64,000 nt of DNA from Brevundimonas intermedia (GCF_027922165.1 NZ_BSFD01000001.1:18883-82882); one strand, 5' to 3'; positions 36,715-45,267 are shown, counted from the stretch's first letter. Notes: generated by a model not told the origin, from the sequence alone. A program made the numbers and translations.

Positions 36715-36801
36715 TGGTGCGGGCGGCCGGGGTCGAACCGGCAAGGACTTTCGTCCGGCAGATTTTAAGTCTGCTGCGTCTACCAGTTTCGCCACGCCCG
36801 C
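36715..36801 (-). tRNA. tRNA-Leu, anticodon UAA
   Basis: The minus strand reads a full class II tRNA: 7-bp acceptor GCGGGCG/CGCCCGC, D-arm with CTGGTAGACGC, anticodon loop CTTAAAA giving UAA between AGA and TCT, a long variable arm (GCCGGACGAAAGTCCTTG), T-loop GGTTCGACCCC, discriminator A and an encoded CCA (36715-36717). UAA reads UUA/UUG leucine codons. Confidence 0.97.
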
Positions 36802-36849
36802 GAGCCGGTCCGGCTCTATAGCCAGAACCGACCCGCGGGGCCAAGCGGC

Positions 36850-38289
36850 TCAGTGCGCCGGCGCGGCCGTGGCGGGGCGCATGGCGCGGAAATCGACGCC
36901 GGAATCGGCGATCAGCCAGACCAGACCGGCCCAGGCGGCGACGTTCTGGCTCAGTTGGGCCGGATCGATCTTGTCCAGAGTGTCGTTAGCGGTGTGGTGC
37001 AGGTCGAAATAGCGGGTTCCGTCCTGGGCCAGGCCGAAGAAGGGCACGCCGAGCGGTCCGAGCGGGCCGATATCGACGCCGCCGTCGGTCTCGACGCGGT
37101 CCGACGCGAGGACGCCGATCGGATAGAGCACCCGCGTCGCCGCCTTCTGGAAGTCCGAGCCTTGCGCGCCGGCGGGCAGCCGCAGGGCGTAGACCCGGTC
37201 GGCTCCGAAGTCGCTTTCGCCGGCGATGATATGCTTCTCCGCCGCCGCGCCTAGGGCGCGGGCGTAGACCCCGCCGCCGTTGCCGGTCTCGGGCGTCGGC
37301 TGGGCCACTTCTTCGGAACCGTAGAAGATAACCCGGATCGTACGGGCGGGCCGGCGGCCGCTGTCGGCGATGGCCTTGGCCGCTGCGACCGTGATGGCCC
37401 CGCCTGCGCCGTCGTCGATGGCGCCAGTGCCCAGGTCCCAGCTGTCCATGTGCGAGCCCAGCACGATGACCTCGTCCGGCCGGGTGGCGCCCGGCAGATC
37501 GCCGATGACGTTCTGGCTGTGGGTCACATAGGTGTGGGCGGTCGAGATCAGGCGCATCCGCATCGGCTCGCCCAGGGCGATCAGACGGCTGACCTGGTCG
37601 GCGTCCGGCGCGGACAGGGCGAAGGACGGGATGGTGGGCTTTCCGTCGACATAGCGGGTGGTGCCGGTGTGGGGCATGCGATCCTCGTCCGAGCCGACCG
37701 ACCGCATAACGAAGGCCGCCGCACCCTTGGCCGCCGCCACGCCCGGCCCGGCGCCGCGCACTCGGGTCTGGGGCCCATAGCCCGAGCCGTCCTGCATGGC
37801 GTGCATCTGGCCCAGGTCGACATAGACGATCTTGCCGCGCACGGCGGCGTCCGAAGCGGCCTGAAGATCTTCAAAACTGGAGAAGCGCACGACGTCCGCC
37901 TCGACCCCGCCGCGCGGCGTGGCCGGCGAGTGGCCCAGGGCGGCGGCGACCAGAGATTGGGCGTTCTTGCCGACAATGGCGGCGGAGCCTTCGCCCCGTT
38001 CCCAGCCGACCAGCGGGAATTCTTCGATGCGGACGTTCTGGAAGCCGTGGGCGCGCAGATAGTCGGCGGCCCAGGCGGCGGCGTCCTGTTCCGATTTCGA
38101 CCCGGCCGGCCGGGCGCCGAAACGGGTGGTCAGTTGGGTGACATAGTCCAAGGCGATGTTGGACGTCAGAGCGGCGTCACGGATCGCGATGGCCCGCTCC
38201 ACGGTCGCGGCGTCCTGGGCCGAAGCCTGGGGTGCGAGGGCGACAAGGCCGAGCGCGAGGGCGCTGACGGACAGCAGGCGAAGGGACAT
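36850..38289 (-). CDS. Secreted M28-family zinc aminopeptidase, 479 aa
   Basis: A signal peptide (MSLRLLSVSALALGLVALA to ASA) precedes an N-terminal region, an inserted PA-like domain (about 130-270) and the M28 peptidase core. Zinc ligands are visible as GSHMDSWDLG (His, Asp), GAIDDGAGG (bridging Asp), YGSEEV (Glu pair), ESDFGADRV (Asp) and the late DLHHTANDT (His). This matches periplasmic carboxypeptidase Q or aminopeptidase-type M28 enzymes. Specificity unknown. ATG 38289; the tRNA gene lies 49 bases past its stop. Confidence 0.93.
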   Translation of the reverse strand: MSLRLLSVSALALGLVALAPQASAQDAATVERAIAIRDAALTSNIALDYVTQLTTRFGARPAGSKSEQDAAAWAADYLRAHGFQNVRIEEFPLVGWERGEGSAAIVGKNAQSLVAAALGHSPATPRGGVEADVVRFSSFEDLQAASDAAVRGKIVYVDLGQMHAMQDGSGYGPQTRVRGAGPGVAAAKGAAAFVMRSVGSDEDRMPHTGTTRYVDGKPTIPSFALSAPDADQVSRLIALGEPMRMRLISTAHTYVTHSQNVIGDLPGATRPDEVIVLGSHMDSWDLGTGAIDDGAGGAITVAAAKAIADSGRRPARTIRVIFYGSEEVAQPTPETGNGGGVYARALGAAAEKHIIAGESDFGADRVYALRLPAGAQGSDFQKAATRVLYPIGVLASDRVETDGGVDIGPLGPLGVPFFGLAQDGTRYFDLHHTANDTLDKIDPAQLSQNVAAWAGLVWLIADSGVDFRAMRPATAAPAH

Positions 38290-38331
38290 CGGCAGACTCC
38301 GGACTGGGGAAGACCGCGACCCTAGAAAGAC

Positions 38332-38571
38332 TCAGCCGTTCTGGAAATAGGGTTCGACCGTGCCCTGGAGTTTGACGGTCAGAGCCTTGCCCTTGCGGTC
38401 AACCCGATTGCCCAGCGCAAGCCGCACCCAGCCCTCGGAGACGCAATATTCCTCGACATTGGTCTTTTCCTCGCCCTTGAAGCGAATGCCGACGCCGCGT
38501 TGCAGCACGTCCGCATCGTGGAAGGGGCTGGACGGATCGACGGAAAGGCGGTCGGGGGGCGTGTCGGACAT
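38332..38571 (-). CDS. DUF3297 family protein, 79 aa
   Basis: A small soluble protein with the family pattern MSDTPPDRLSVDPSSPFHD, RGVGIRFKGEEKTNVEEYCVSEGWVR and DRKGKALTVKLQGTVEPYF. DUF3297 proteins are widespread in proteobacteria and have no known function. ATG 38571 begins exactly at the conserved N-terminus; the longer frame adds 21 unrelated residues. It ends 42 bases before the M28 gene on the same strand. Confidence 0.9.
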   Translation of the reverse strand: MSDTPPDRLSVDPSSPFHDADVLQRGVGIRFKGEEKTNVEEYCVSEGWVRLALGNRVDRKGKALTVKLQGTVEPYFQNG

Positions 38572-38647
38572 GATCGTTCGGCGGCTCGAATATCGGGAAG
38601 GCGCGGTGATAGCCGCGCCCGGCCCGTATGCCAACCGAAACCGCCGA

Positions 38648-38764
38648 TCAGCGGCCTATGACCATCTGGGTGGCCAGGGCCGCGAACCAGTAGACGGCGC
38701 CGAACAGACCCATGATCAGGGGCCGCCTCAGGCGGTGAGCAAGATAGAGAAATTCGCCGATCAT
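38648..38764 (-). CDS. Possible membrane microprotein, 38 aa
   Basis: Frame MIGEFLYLAH-RLRRPL, then one hydrophobic helix (LIMGLFGAVYWFAALATQMVIG), ending TGA at 38648. The charged N-terminus plus a single span is typical for a small inner-membrane protein. Only a weak GGATGG sequence precedes the ATG, so expression is uncertain. It sits between the motE gene and the DUF3297 gene on the same strand. Confidence 0.45.
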   Translation of the reverse strand: MIGEFLYLAHRLRRPLIMGLFGAVYWFAALATQMVIGR

Positions 38765-38872
38765 GTCGGACCATCCACCATGAAGTCGCCCTCTGACGGA
38801 GCGTGGGAGGATAATCCGCTAGAATGGTTAGCTTGTCGGTTCAGCCGGACTAGGGATGAGTCCGGATGCGGC

Positions 38873-39757
38873 CTACTGCACGGTTTGGCGCGGCTGAGCG
38901 TTTTCCCCGCCGGAAGGCTGATAGGCCTGCGGCCCCGCAGCGGCGGGCGTGGCGGCCGGAGCCGCAGCACGGCGGGCGGGGCGGCGGGCCGCAGGACGCG
39001 GCGTCTGACGCGCCGGCGCTGCGGCGGGGGCGGCGACGGGCGTGGCGGTCGGGGCGGCCGTCTGGCCGGGGACCGGGTTCTGGGCTGCCTGAGCAGCCGG
39101 CGGCGGCGGGGCGGCTTCGGCGGCGGCGGCGCGGGCGGCCATCTGCTGGGCCTGGAAGCGGGCGGCCAGCTTTTCCGTCAGTTCCTTGGCCTGGGCCGGC
39201 GTCATCTGGGCCATGATAGCGGCCAGGGTGCGCGGGCGCATGGCGGCGGCGACGGGCAGACGCACACGATCTTCGAGCGTCGCCAGGACCGGAGCGGCCT
39301 CCTTGGGCCGCATGGCTGAATAGACCTGGACCAGACGGTCGATCTCGGCCTTCTCGCGCTCGTCGACCTGACCCAGCATCTGCTTCATCTCGGCCTTAAG
39401 CGCCTCGAGCGCCTTGACCTTCGCATCGAGTTTCTGTTCGGCGGCGACCATCAGCGGCAGGGTGGTGGCGAAGTCCTGATCTCGGGCGTCCAGTTCGGTG
39501 CGGCGCGCCGACAGCGATTGGATGATCTTCAGTTCGGCCGGAGAGATGCCCGCCTGCTGGGCCAGCTGTTCCGGCGACAGGGCGCAGGTGCCCGGCAGGG
39601 CCGGCTTGGGCGGCGCGCCCGCAGCGGCCGGCGCGGCTTCCTCGGCCCAGGCCTTGGCCCCCTCGAACAGGCCCGGCGCGACGCCGATGGCGCGTACCGC
39701 GACGACGCCGCCGATGGCGACGGCGATCAGGGGCAGAAGGCGGGGGATACGGGCCAT
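38873..39757 (-). CDS. MotE-like flagellar protein, 294 aa
   Basis: One membrane span at about 8-24 and a periplasmic part with a long coiled coil (about 95-150, rich in Glu/Lys/Leu). A MgtE-N/FliG-like helical segment follows (YSAMRPKEAAPVLATLEDRVRLPVAAAMRPRTLAAIMAQM). MotE of Sinorhizobium is a periplasmic chaperone for MotC; the caulobacter relatives sit in flagellar operons. The last 90 residues are Pro/Ala/Gln/Arg-rich and probably unstructured. It is last in the fliL-fliM-DUF6468 run, 17 bases after the previous gene. Role inferred from context and family. Confidence 0.85.
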   Translation of the reverse strand: MARIPRLLPLIAVAIGGVVAVRAIGVAPGLFEGAKAWAEEAAPAAAGAPPKPALPGTCALSPEQLAQQAGISPAELKIIQSLSARRTELDARDQDFATTLPLMVAAEQKLDAKVKALEALKAEMKQMLGQVDEREKAEIDRLVQVYSAMRPKEAAPVLATLEDRVRLPVAAAMRPRTLAAIMAQMTPAQAKELTEKLAARFQAQQMAARAAAAEAAPPPPAAQAAQNPVPGQTAAPTATPVAAPAAAPARQTPRPAARRPARRAAAPAATPAAAGPQAYQPSGGENAQPRQTVQ

Positions 39758-39774
39758 GGACTAGGGTTCCGGAC

Positions 39775-40368
39775 TCAGGCGGCGAACAGATCGTCGTCGA
39801 GATTACGACGCGCGGCGTTGAGGCTTTGTTTGGCAGTGTGGTTAGCGGAGCCGGCGGCCGTCAGGGCCTGAACGATGGCGGCGACATTGTCGCGTCCGCC
39901 CGGCGCCGCCGTGCGCTGTGCGCCGTCCTGGGTTTTCGCAGGCTTGGACATACCCTGGATCCGATCGGCGAGCGCCGCCATGCGGCGGGCGCGTTCTTCG
40001 TCGTCATTGACCAAGGCCGTCGAAGCGCCGACGGACGGCGCCGGCTCCAGGTCGCGTTCGCGCGCAGGCGCCGGCGCTTCGACCTGCTGCGCGACCGGCG
40101 CCCGGGCGATCAGGCTTTCCAGCTGTTGCTTGACCTCGCGCGCCTTGATGATGCGGTCATGAAGGAGATCCGTCTCCTGACCCGAGGCGCGCAGGGTCGC
40201 CAGCGCGGCCTCTGCGCGGCCGGCGGCCGTGTTCAACTCGCTCACCGCCTGGGCGAAGGCGACCTGGCCGGCGCGCAGGGTCGCCAGCTTGCGTTCCAGC
40301 TTGATCCCATAGCCCACCGCCGCGACCAGCAGCAGCATCAACACCGCATCCATGATCATGCCGGCCAT
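39775..40368 (-). CDS. Flagellar-operon protein, DUF6468-like, 197 aa
   Basis: A single N-terminal membrane helix (MDAVLMLLLVAAVGYGIKL), a coiled-coil stretch to about residue 90 (Ala/Glu/Leu heptads), a linker, and a conserved-looking C-terminal end (LNAARRNLDDDLFAA). I associate this with DUF6468, known from alphaproteobacterial flagellar loci, function unknown. ATG overlaps the fliM stop (ATGA at 40366-40370), so the product should be made in step with FliM. Confidence 0.82.
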   Translation of the reverse strand: MAGMIMDAVLMLLLVAAVGYGIKLERKLATLRAGQVAFAQAVSELNTAAGRAEAALATLRASGQETDLLHDRIIKAREVKQQLESLIARAPVAQQVEAPAPARERDLEPAPSVGASTALVNDDEERARRMAALADRIQGMSKPAKTQDGAQRTAAPGGRDNVAAIVQALTAAGSANHTAKQSLNAARRNLDDDLFAA

Positions 40369-41408
40369 CAGCGGGCTCCTCTTATGCGGGCGGCGCTCTC
40401 GGGATTGACCGGCGCCTCGATACGCACCGCGATATGCTGGCCCTTTCGGCCCATGCGTCCCGTCGTCAACGGAATCGAGCCCGCGCGGATCGAGACTTCC
40501 GAATCCGGCGTGGCGTTCAGCATCATCGTGTCGCCGACCTTAAGGTTCAGCACGCTGGACAAGGGCATCATCTGCTCATCCAGCACGGCGCGGACCTCGG
40601 TCTCGGTCGTCCAGAGTTCGGTGGCCAAGTGGCCTTCCCAGATGTTGTCGCGACCGAACTTCTCGCCCATGAACTGCTGCAGCAGCATTTTCCGGATCGG
40701 TTCCAGCGTCGCATAGGGTAGAAGAAGCTCGATTCGGCCGCCGCGGTCTTCCATGTCGATGCGCAGCTTGATCAGAATCGCCGCATTGGCCGGGCGCGCG
40801 ATCGCCGCGAACCGCGGATTGGTCTCGAGCCGGTCAAGGTTGAAGCTGACGGGCGTCAGGGGTTCGAAGGCCTGGCGGGCGTCATTCAGCACCACCTCGA
40901 CCATCCGCTGCACCAGCACCCGTTCGATGGTGGTGTAGGGCCGTCCCTCGATCCGCAGGGCCGCCGTGCCGCGGCGCCCGCCCAGCAGCACATCGACGAT
41001 CGAATAGATCAGGTTGGAATCGACGGTCAGCAGACCATAGTTGTCCAGCTCTTCAGCCCGGAACACCGCCAGGATGGCCGGCAGGGGGATTGAGTTCAGA
41101 TAGTCGCCGAACCGGATCGACGAGATATTGTCCAGCGACACCTCGACGTTGTCGGAGGTGAAATTCCGCAGCGAGGTCGTCATCAACCGCACCAGGCGGT
41201 CGAACACGATCTCCAGCATCGGCAGACGCTCGTAGGAAACGAGCGCCGAATTGATGATGGCGCGAATGCCGGATTTTTCACTGCCATCGTCGTCGCCCAG
41301 ATCGAAGCCCAGCAGGCTGTCGATCTCGTCCTGGTTCAGGACGCGTTCAGCGACGGTGTCCGCAGGGTCACCCATGCCGCCGAAAGCCTCGAGCGAGGTG
41401 TCGGTCAT
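40368..41408 (-). CDS. fliM: Flagellar motor switch protein FliM, 346 aa
   Basis: Part of the C-ring that sets rotation direction on CheY-P binding. The CheY-binding motif LNQDEIDSLLGF lies at residues 24-35, shifted inward compared with E. coli where it is at the extreme N-terminus. The middle CheC-like domain (RLPMLEIVFDRLVRLMTTSLRNFT, ILAVFRAEELDNYGLLTVDSNLIYSIVDVLLGG) and the C-terminal SpoA domain (about 270-345, LNLKVGDTMML) follow. ATG 41408 starts two bases after the fliL stop. Confidence 0.96.
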   Translation of the reverse strand: MTDTSLEAFGGMGDPADTVAERVLNQDEIDSLLGFDLGDDDGSEKSGIRAIINSALVSYERLPMLEIVFDRLVRLMTTSLRNFTSDNVEVSLDNISSIRFGDYLNSIPLPAILAVFRAEELDNYGLLTVDSNLIYSIVDVLLGGRRGTAALRIEGRPYTTIERVLVQRMVEVVLNDARQAFEPLTPVSFNLDRLETNPRFAAIARPANAAILIKLRIDMEDRGGRIELLLPYATLEPIRKMLLQQFMGEKFGRDNIWEGHLATELWTTETEVRAVLDEQMMPLSSVLNLKVGDTMMLNATPDSEVSIRAGSIPLTTGRMGRKGQHIAVRIEAPVNPESAARIRGAR

Positions 41409-41410
41409 GC

Positions 41411-42088
41411 CTACTGAACCAGCATTTCTTCGATCAGCACGGCGTCGACCTTGCCGGGCGCAGCGACCAAGTTGATGCGGCGCAGCAGTTCGGCGCGCAG
41501 CTGATAGGTGCCGGCCGAGCCGCTCAGATCCTCCGGCCGAAGCTCGCGCACGAATCCGGTGAACATGTCCTGCAAGCGCGGCAGTTCGGACTGAAGTTGG
41601 GTCGCCACTTCGGCGTCATGCATTTCCAGCGTCAGTTTCAGCTTCAGGAAGGTCGCCCGTCCGTCGGGCGACTGGATGTTCATGACCATGTCCGGAAGGG
41701 TGTAGAAGGTGACGCCGTCGGGACCTTCAGCGATCTTGCCCAGGGTCGGATCGGGCTCGCCGCCTTCCGCCGGCGCGCCATGCCCCCCTCCCTCTTCCTT
41801 TTTCTCTTCCTTGCCGTGCCCGCCGGCTTCAGCCTTTTCCTCGCCGTGACCGGCGGCCGCCTCTTCGCCGTGACCTTCTGCAGGCGCTTCAGCGGCCGGC
41901 TTGGGCTTCATCATGAAGAAGGCCGCAGCGCCGCCTCCCCCGAGGACCAGCAGGGCGACCGGGGCGATGATGAACAGGATCGGCAGTTTCTTTTTCTTGG
42001 GCGCGCCCTCCTCGCCCTCGGCGCCCTCCGCAGCGGCGGGCGCGTCGGCTTCAGCGTTCGGGTCGCCCTTTTTCTTGCCAAACTTCAT
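41411..42088 (-). CDS. fliL: Flagellar basal-body protein FliL with Gly-His-Glu linker, 225 aa
   Basis: A single-span protein that surrounds the stator and supports torque or surface sensing. Residues 35-60 form the membrane helix after a KKKK anchor; the stomatin-like C-terminal domain (about 125-225) has FYTLPDMVMNIQ and ATFLKLKLTLEM. Between them lies an unusual stretch (about 70-112) with repeated GHG units among Glu, Lys and Ala. FliL linkers are often low-complexity, but the five GHG units suggest possible metal binding. First gene of the minus-strand operon; a CtrA-like box lies about 50 bases upstream of its ATG. Confidence 0.94.
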   Translation of the reverse strand: MKFGKKKGDPNAEADAPAAAEGAEGEEGAPKKKKLPILFIIAPVALLVLGGGGAAAFFMMKPKPAAEAPAEGHGEEAAAGHGEEKAEAGGHGKEEKKEEGGGHGAPAEGGEPDPTLGKIAEGPDGVTFYTLPDMVMNIQSPDGRATFLKLKLTLEMHDAEVATQLQSELPRLQDMFTGFVRELRPEDLSGSAGTYQLRAELLRRINLVAAPGKVDAVLIEEMLVQ

Positions 42089-42136
42089 TATGCGCTCGCC
42101 CCGGAGAATCTCATGGGGAAGATCGACCGAGCTTGG

Positions 42137-42151
42137 TTAACGCCACGTTTA
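42137..42151 (-). promoter_or_regulatory. CtrA-like binding box upstream of fliL
   Basis: Read toward fliL, the site is TAAA-N7-TTAAC, one base off the CtrA consensus TTAA-N7-TTAAC. It is about 50 bases from the fliL start, a normal place for CtrA to activate. Caulobacter fliLM is a known CtrA-driven class II operon; assignment here is by analogy. Confidence 0.6.
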
Positions 42152-42155
42152 CAAA

Positions 42156-42170
42156 CGGCAGATTTTGCCG
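42156..42170. promoter_or_regulatory. ftr-like FlbD binding palindrome
   Basis: CGGCA-GATTT-TGCCG, a near-perfect palindrome matching the ftr elements bound by FlbD in Caulobacter. It lies about 70 bases upstream of the sigma54 core for flgF and only about 70 from fliL, so it could activate one arm and repress the other. Confidence 0.65.
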
Positions 42171-42225
42171 GGCTAAGGGGTGACCCTTAGGGCGCAAACC
42201 CGCATTCCGCCTTGATTAACCCTGT

Positions 42226-42240
42226 TGGCACGGCCGTTGC
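42226..42240 (+). promoter_or_regulatory. Sigma54 promoter for the flgF operon
   Basis: TGGCACGGCCGTTGC matches the -24/-12 consensus (GG at 42227-42228, GC at 42239-42240) with correct spacing. Transcription should begin near 42251, 20 bases before the flgF start, so a GTG at 42241 cannot be the start codon. Confidence 0.85.
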
Positions 42241-42270
42241 GTGGAGGATTGGCGAAGGAGCACGCCTCTC

Positions 42271-43011
42271 GTGGAAAACGCCGCCTATATCGGATTGTCC
42301 CGTCAGATGACGCTGCGCCGCGAACTCGACATCGTGGCCAACAACGTCGCCAACGCCGACACCACCGGATTCAAGGTCGAACAGCTGATGGTTGGGACGG
42401 AAGTGGGCCAGCGCGCCCGCAACGACTCCATCCGCCCCTCGGCCAGCTTCGTGCTGGACAACGGCGTCGGCCGCGACTTCGGTCAGGGCTCGATGTCCGA
42501 GACCGGCCGCAGCCTCGACTTCGCCATCGCCGGCGAAGGCGCCTTCTTCACGGTCCGCGACGGCGCCGCAGGCGAAGCCTATACCCGCGACGGCGCCTTC
42601 ACCCTGGATCCCGAAGGGCGACTGACCACCAAACAGGGTCTGGCCGTACTGGGCGGCGGCGCGGAAATCGTGCTCGACCCGGCGCTGGGCGAACCCTCGG
42701 TCGGCGCGGACGGAACCATCACTCAGGACGGCCAGATCACGGGTCGCCTGTCGGTCGTCCGCTTCGACACGCTCGGCGTGCTCGAGAAGGGCGGCGACGG
42801 CCTCTATCGCAACGGGTCCAATACGCAGCCGGTCGAGGCCAACGACGCCCAAATCCATCAGGGATCGCTCGAGGCGTCGAACGTCAACTCGCTGACCGAA
42901 ATCACCAACCTCATCGAGATCAGCCGGGCTTACGAAAGCATCACGCGGATGATCGAAAACACCACCGACCTGAGCCGTCGCGCCGTAGAGCGCCTCGGCA
43001 AGGCCGCTTAA
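42271..43011 (+). CDS. flgF: Flagellar rod protein FlgF, 246 aa
   Basis: A proximal-rod subunit exported by the flagellar type III system. N-terminal AAYIGLSRQMTLRRELDIVANNVANADT is the rod-family start (with the NNVANxxT signature) and the C-terminus (EASNVNSLTEITNLIEISRAYES) is the other conserved helix. Start is GTG 42271 with GAAGGAG ten bases upstream. First gene of flgF-flgG-flgA-flgH, driven by the sigma54 promoter. Confidence 0.95.
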   Translation: MENAAYIGLSRQMTLRRELDIVANNVANADTTGFKVEQLMVGTEVGQRARNDSIRPSASFVLDNGVGRDFGQGSMSETGRSLDFAIAGEGAFFTVRDGAAGEAYTRDGAFTLDPEGRLTTKQGLAVLGGGAEIVLDPALGEPSVGADGTITQDGQITGRLSVVRFDTLGVLEKGGDGLYRNGSNTQPVEANDAQIHQGSLEASNVNSLTEITNLIEISRAYESITRMIENTTDLSRRAVERLGKAA

Positions 43012-43025
43012 GGGAGAGCCGGACA

Positions 43026-43814
43026 ATGCGCGCGCTCAGAACCGCAGCCTCGGGCATGGCCGCCCAACAGCTGAACGTGGAGGTCATCTCCAACAACATC
43101 GCCAACATGAACACGGTGGGCTTCAAGAAGCAGCGCGCCGAGTTCCAGGACCTGCTCTACCAAAACGTCGAACGGATGGGCGCGCAGTCGTCCAGCCAGG
43201 GCACCATCGTGCCGACCGGCATCCAGATCGGCGCGGGCGTCAAGGCCGGGGCCGTCTATCGCGTGACCGAACAGGGCACGCCGGCGCAGACCGGAAACGA
43301 CTATGACATGGCCATCGACGGCGAGGGCTATTTCCAGATCACCCTGCCCTCGGGCGAGATCGCCTACACCCGCGCCGGCAATCTGCAGGTCAACCAGGAA
43401 GGCCAGATGGTCACCGACGACGGCTATGCGCTGGAGCCGGCCATCACCATCCCGCAGGATGCGGTGGACGTCACCATATCCAAGTCGGGCCTGGTCCAGG
43501 TCACCCAGGACGGCCAGACCGCGCCGACCACGGTCGGCCAGATCGAACTGGCCACCTTCTTCAATGAGGCGGGGCTTGAAGCCATCGGCGACAATCTGCT
43601 GCTGGAAACCGCCGCATCAGGCGCCGCCAATATCGGCACGCCGGGCGACGCCGGCTTTGGCAGCATCCTGCACGGCTACACCGAGGCGTCCAACGTCGAC
43701 GCCGTGTCGGAAATCAGCTCGCTGATCATCGCCCAGCGGGCGTACGAGATGAACTCCAAGGTGATCTCCACCGCCGACGAAATGTTGTCGGTGACCGCTC
43801 AGGTGAAGGGCTAA
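43026..43814 (+). CDS. flgG: Flagellar distal-rod protein FlgG, 262 aa
   Basis: Distal rod subunit. It starts MRALRTAASGMAAQQLNVEVISNNIANMNT, has the central DYDMAIDGEGYFQITLPSG block and ends with EISSLIIAQRAYEMNSKVISTADEML. The length of 262 is standard. ATG 43026 is 14 bases after the flgF stop with GGGAGAG upstream. Confidence 0.97.
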   Translation: MRALRTAASGMAAQQLNVEVISNNIANMNTVGFKKQRAEFQDLLYQNVERMGAQSSSQGTIVPTGIQIGAGVKAGAVYRVTEQGTPAQTGNDYDMAIDGEGYFQITLPSGEIAYTRAGNLQVNQEGQMVTDDGYALEPAITIPQDAVDVTISKSGLVQVTQDGQTAPTTVGQIELATFFNEAGLEAIGDNLLLETAASGAANIGTPGDAGFGSILHGYTEASNVDAVSEISSLIIAQRAYEMNSKVISTADEMLSVTAQVKG

Positions 43815-43817
43815 GCC

Positions 43818-44417
43818 ATGATCGCGATCCGCCGCGCCCTGCTTCTCGCCGTCGCCTTCAGCGGCGCCCTTTCCGGCGGCGCTTGGGCCGGCGCAGTCTC
43901 TCTGAAGTCGAATCCGGTGGACGACGACGGCCGCGTCACCCTGGGCGACATCTTCGACAACGCCGGCGCGGCCGGCGATGTCGTGGTCGCGCAACGCGTC
44001 GGGCCCTCGGTCGTTCTCGAGGCCGGCCAGGTCCAGGCCCAGGCGCGTCAGGCCGGATTGAACTGGGACAATCCCAATGGGCTCCGCCGCATCGCGGTCC
44101 GACAATCCTCCGGCCCGGTCCAGCCTGTGCGGGTTGCGACGGCCAGCCAGCAGGCTCCGGGCCAGATAAGCACCGCTGCCGGCCAGCAGGTCATCGCCCG
44201 CAACGACATGGTGCGCGTCACCTATCAGGTCGGCGGCGTGAACCTCAGCGTTATGGGCAAGGCCATGCGCAATGCCGCCGTGGGCGAACCCGTCGCGATC
44301 CTGAACACCAATTCCAACCGCATCATTGACGCGGTCGCCTCCGGTCCTGGACAGGCCGTCGCCGGCCCCGCCGCCGACATGGCGCGCGTCAACACCCAAC
44401 AACTCGCCGCCCGCTAG
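43818..44417 (+). CDS. flgA: Flagellar P-ring assembly protein FlgA, 199 aa
   Basis: A periplasmic chaperone for P-ring assembly. The signal peptide ends GGAWA; the SAF/FlgA-type C-terminal domain includes VIARNDMVRVTYQVGGVNLSVMGKAMRNAAVGEPV, the most conserved part of the family. Length is typical. ATG 43818 is only three bases after the flgG stop. Confidence 0.93.
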   Translation: MIAIRRALLLAVAFSGALSGGAWAGAVSLKSNPVDDDGRVTLGDIFDNAGAAGDVVVAQRVGPSVVLEAGQVQAQARQAGLNWDNPNGLRRIAVRQSSGPVQPVRVATASQQAPGQISTAAGQQVIARNDMVRVTYQVGGVNLSVMGKAMRNAAVGEPVAILNTNSNRIIDAVASGPGQAVAGPAADMARVNTQQLAAR

Positions 44418-44429
44418 GGAAACCTCGTC

Positions 44430-45164
44430 ATGCGCAACATCCTGATCGTCGCCGCCGCCGCCGCCTCGCTCGGCGCCTGTTCCACCGCCGTCGAGGCCGT
44501 ACGCGGCCCGCAACTGGCGCCCATCGGCTATCCCGCCGCCCTGATGCCGGTTCAGCAATCCTATATGGCCGGCCCCGGAATGCGGAGCGAAGCCACGCCC
44601 GCCAGCGCCAACAGCCTGTGGCGGGTCGGCGCCCGCACCTTCTTCGGCGACCAGCGCGCGCGCCATGTCGGCGACATCCTGACCGTCAATATCGACATCG
44701 ACGACAGCGCCCAGACCCAGAACACCACCACGCGGGCGCGCTCCAACGATTCCTCCAGCGGCGTGTCCAACTTCTTCGGCCTGGAGAACAGCCTTGGCCG
44801 CGCCTTCCCCGGCGGCTTCGATCCCGCCAACATGGTCGGCCTGGAAAGCGAGACCAACGCCTCTGGCTCAGGCTCGGTGTCCCGCTCCGAGCGAGTCTCG
44901 CTGACCGTCGCAGCCGTGGTGACGGAGGTGCTGGCGAACGGAAACATGGTGATCCAGGGTCGGCAAGAAGTGCGCACCAACCGCGAGGTCCGCGAACTGA
45001 CTGTCGCCGGCATCGTGCGGCCGGAAGACATTTCGTCGGCCAATGCGATCAACCACACCCAGATCGCCGAAGCCCGCATCTCCTACGGCGGTCGCGGCGA
45101 CATCAGCCGGATGCAGGCGACCCCTGCGGCCCAGAGCCTGGTGGAGCGCTTCAGCCCATTCTGA
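44430..45164 (+). CDS. flgH: Flagellar L-ring lipoprotein FlgH, 244 aa
   Basis: Outer-membrane ring around the rod. The signal ends in lipobox SLGAC (Cys17). Hallmarks are SLWRVGARTFFGDQRARHVGDILTV, NFFG, SRSERVSLTVAAVV and VLANGNMVIQGRQEVRTNREVRELTVAGIVRPEDI. ATG 44430 is 12 bases past flgA. flgI is not nearby. A short CCCTG/CAGGG hairpin just after the stop may help end the operon. Confidence 0.96.
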   Translation: MRNILIVAAAAASLGACSTAVEAVRGPQLAPIGYPAALMPVQQSYMAGPGMRSEATPASANSLWRVGARTFFGDQRARHVGDILTVNIDIDDSAQTQNTTTRARSNDSSSGVSNFFGLENSLGRAFPGGFDPANMVGLESETNASGSGSVSRSERVSLTVAAVVTEVLANGNMVIQGRQEVRTNREVRELTVAGIVRPEDISSANAINHTQIAEARISYGGRGDISRMQATPAAQSLVERFSPF

Positions 45165-45267
45165 GCTGATCCCTGTGATGCAGGGGCGCCACGGACGGAA
45201 TTCGTTGAAGCGGAGCCGTGAACCCTTAACGTGTAACCGCGTTTGTTCGTCAGACGCGAGTGCTGAC

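Noticed and set aside
42241..42270. GTG start ten codons earlier for flgF
   Set aside because: It lies at the -12 edge of the sigma54 promoter, upstream of the expected transcript start, and GAAGGAG points to GTG 42271.
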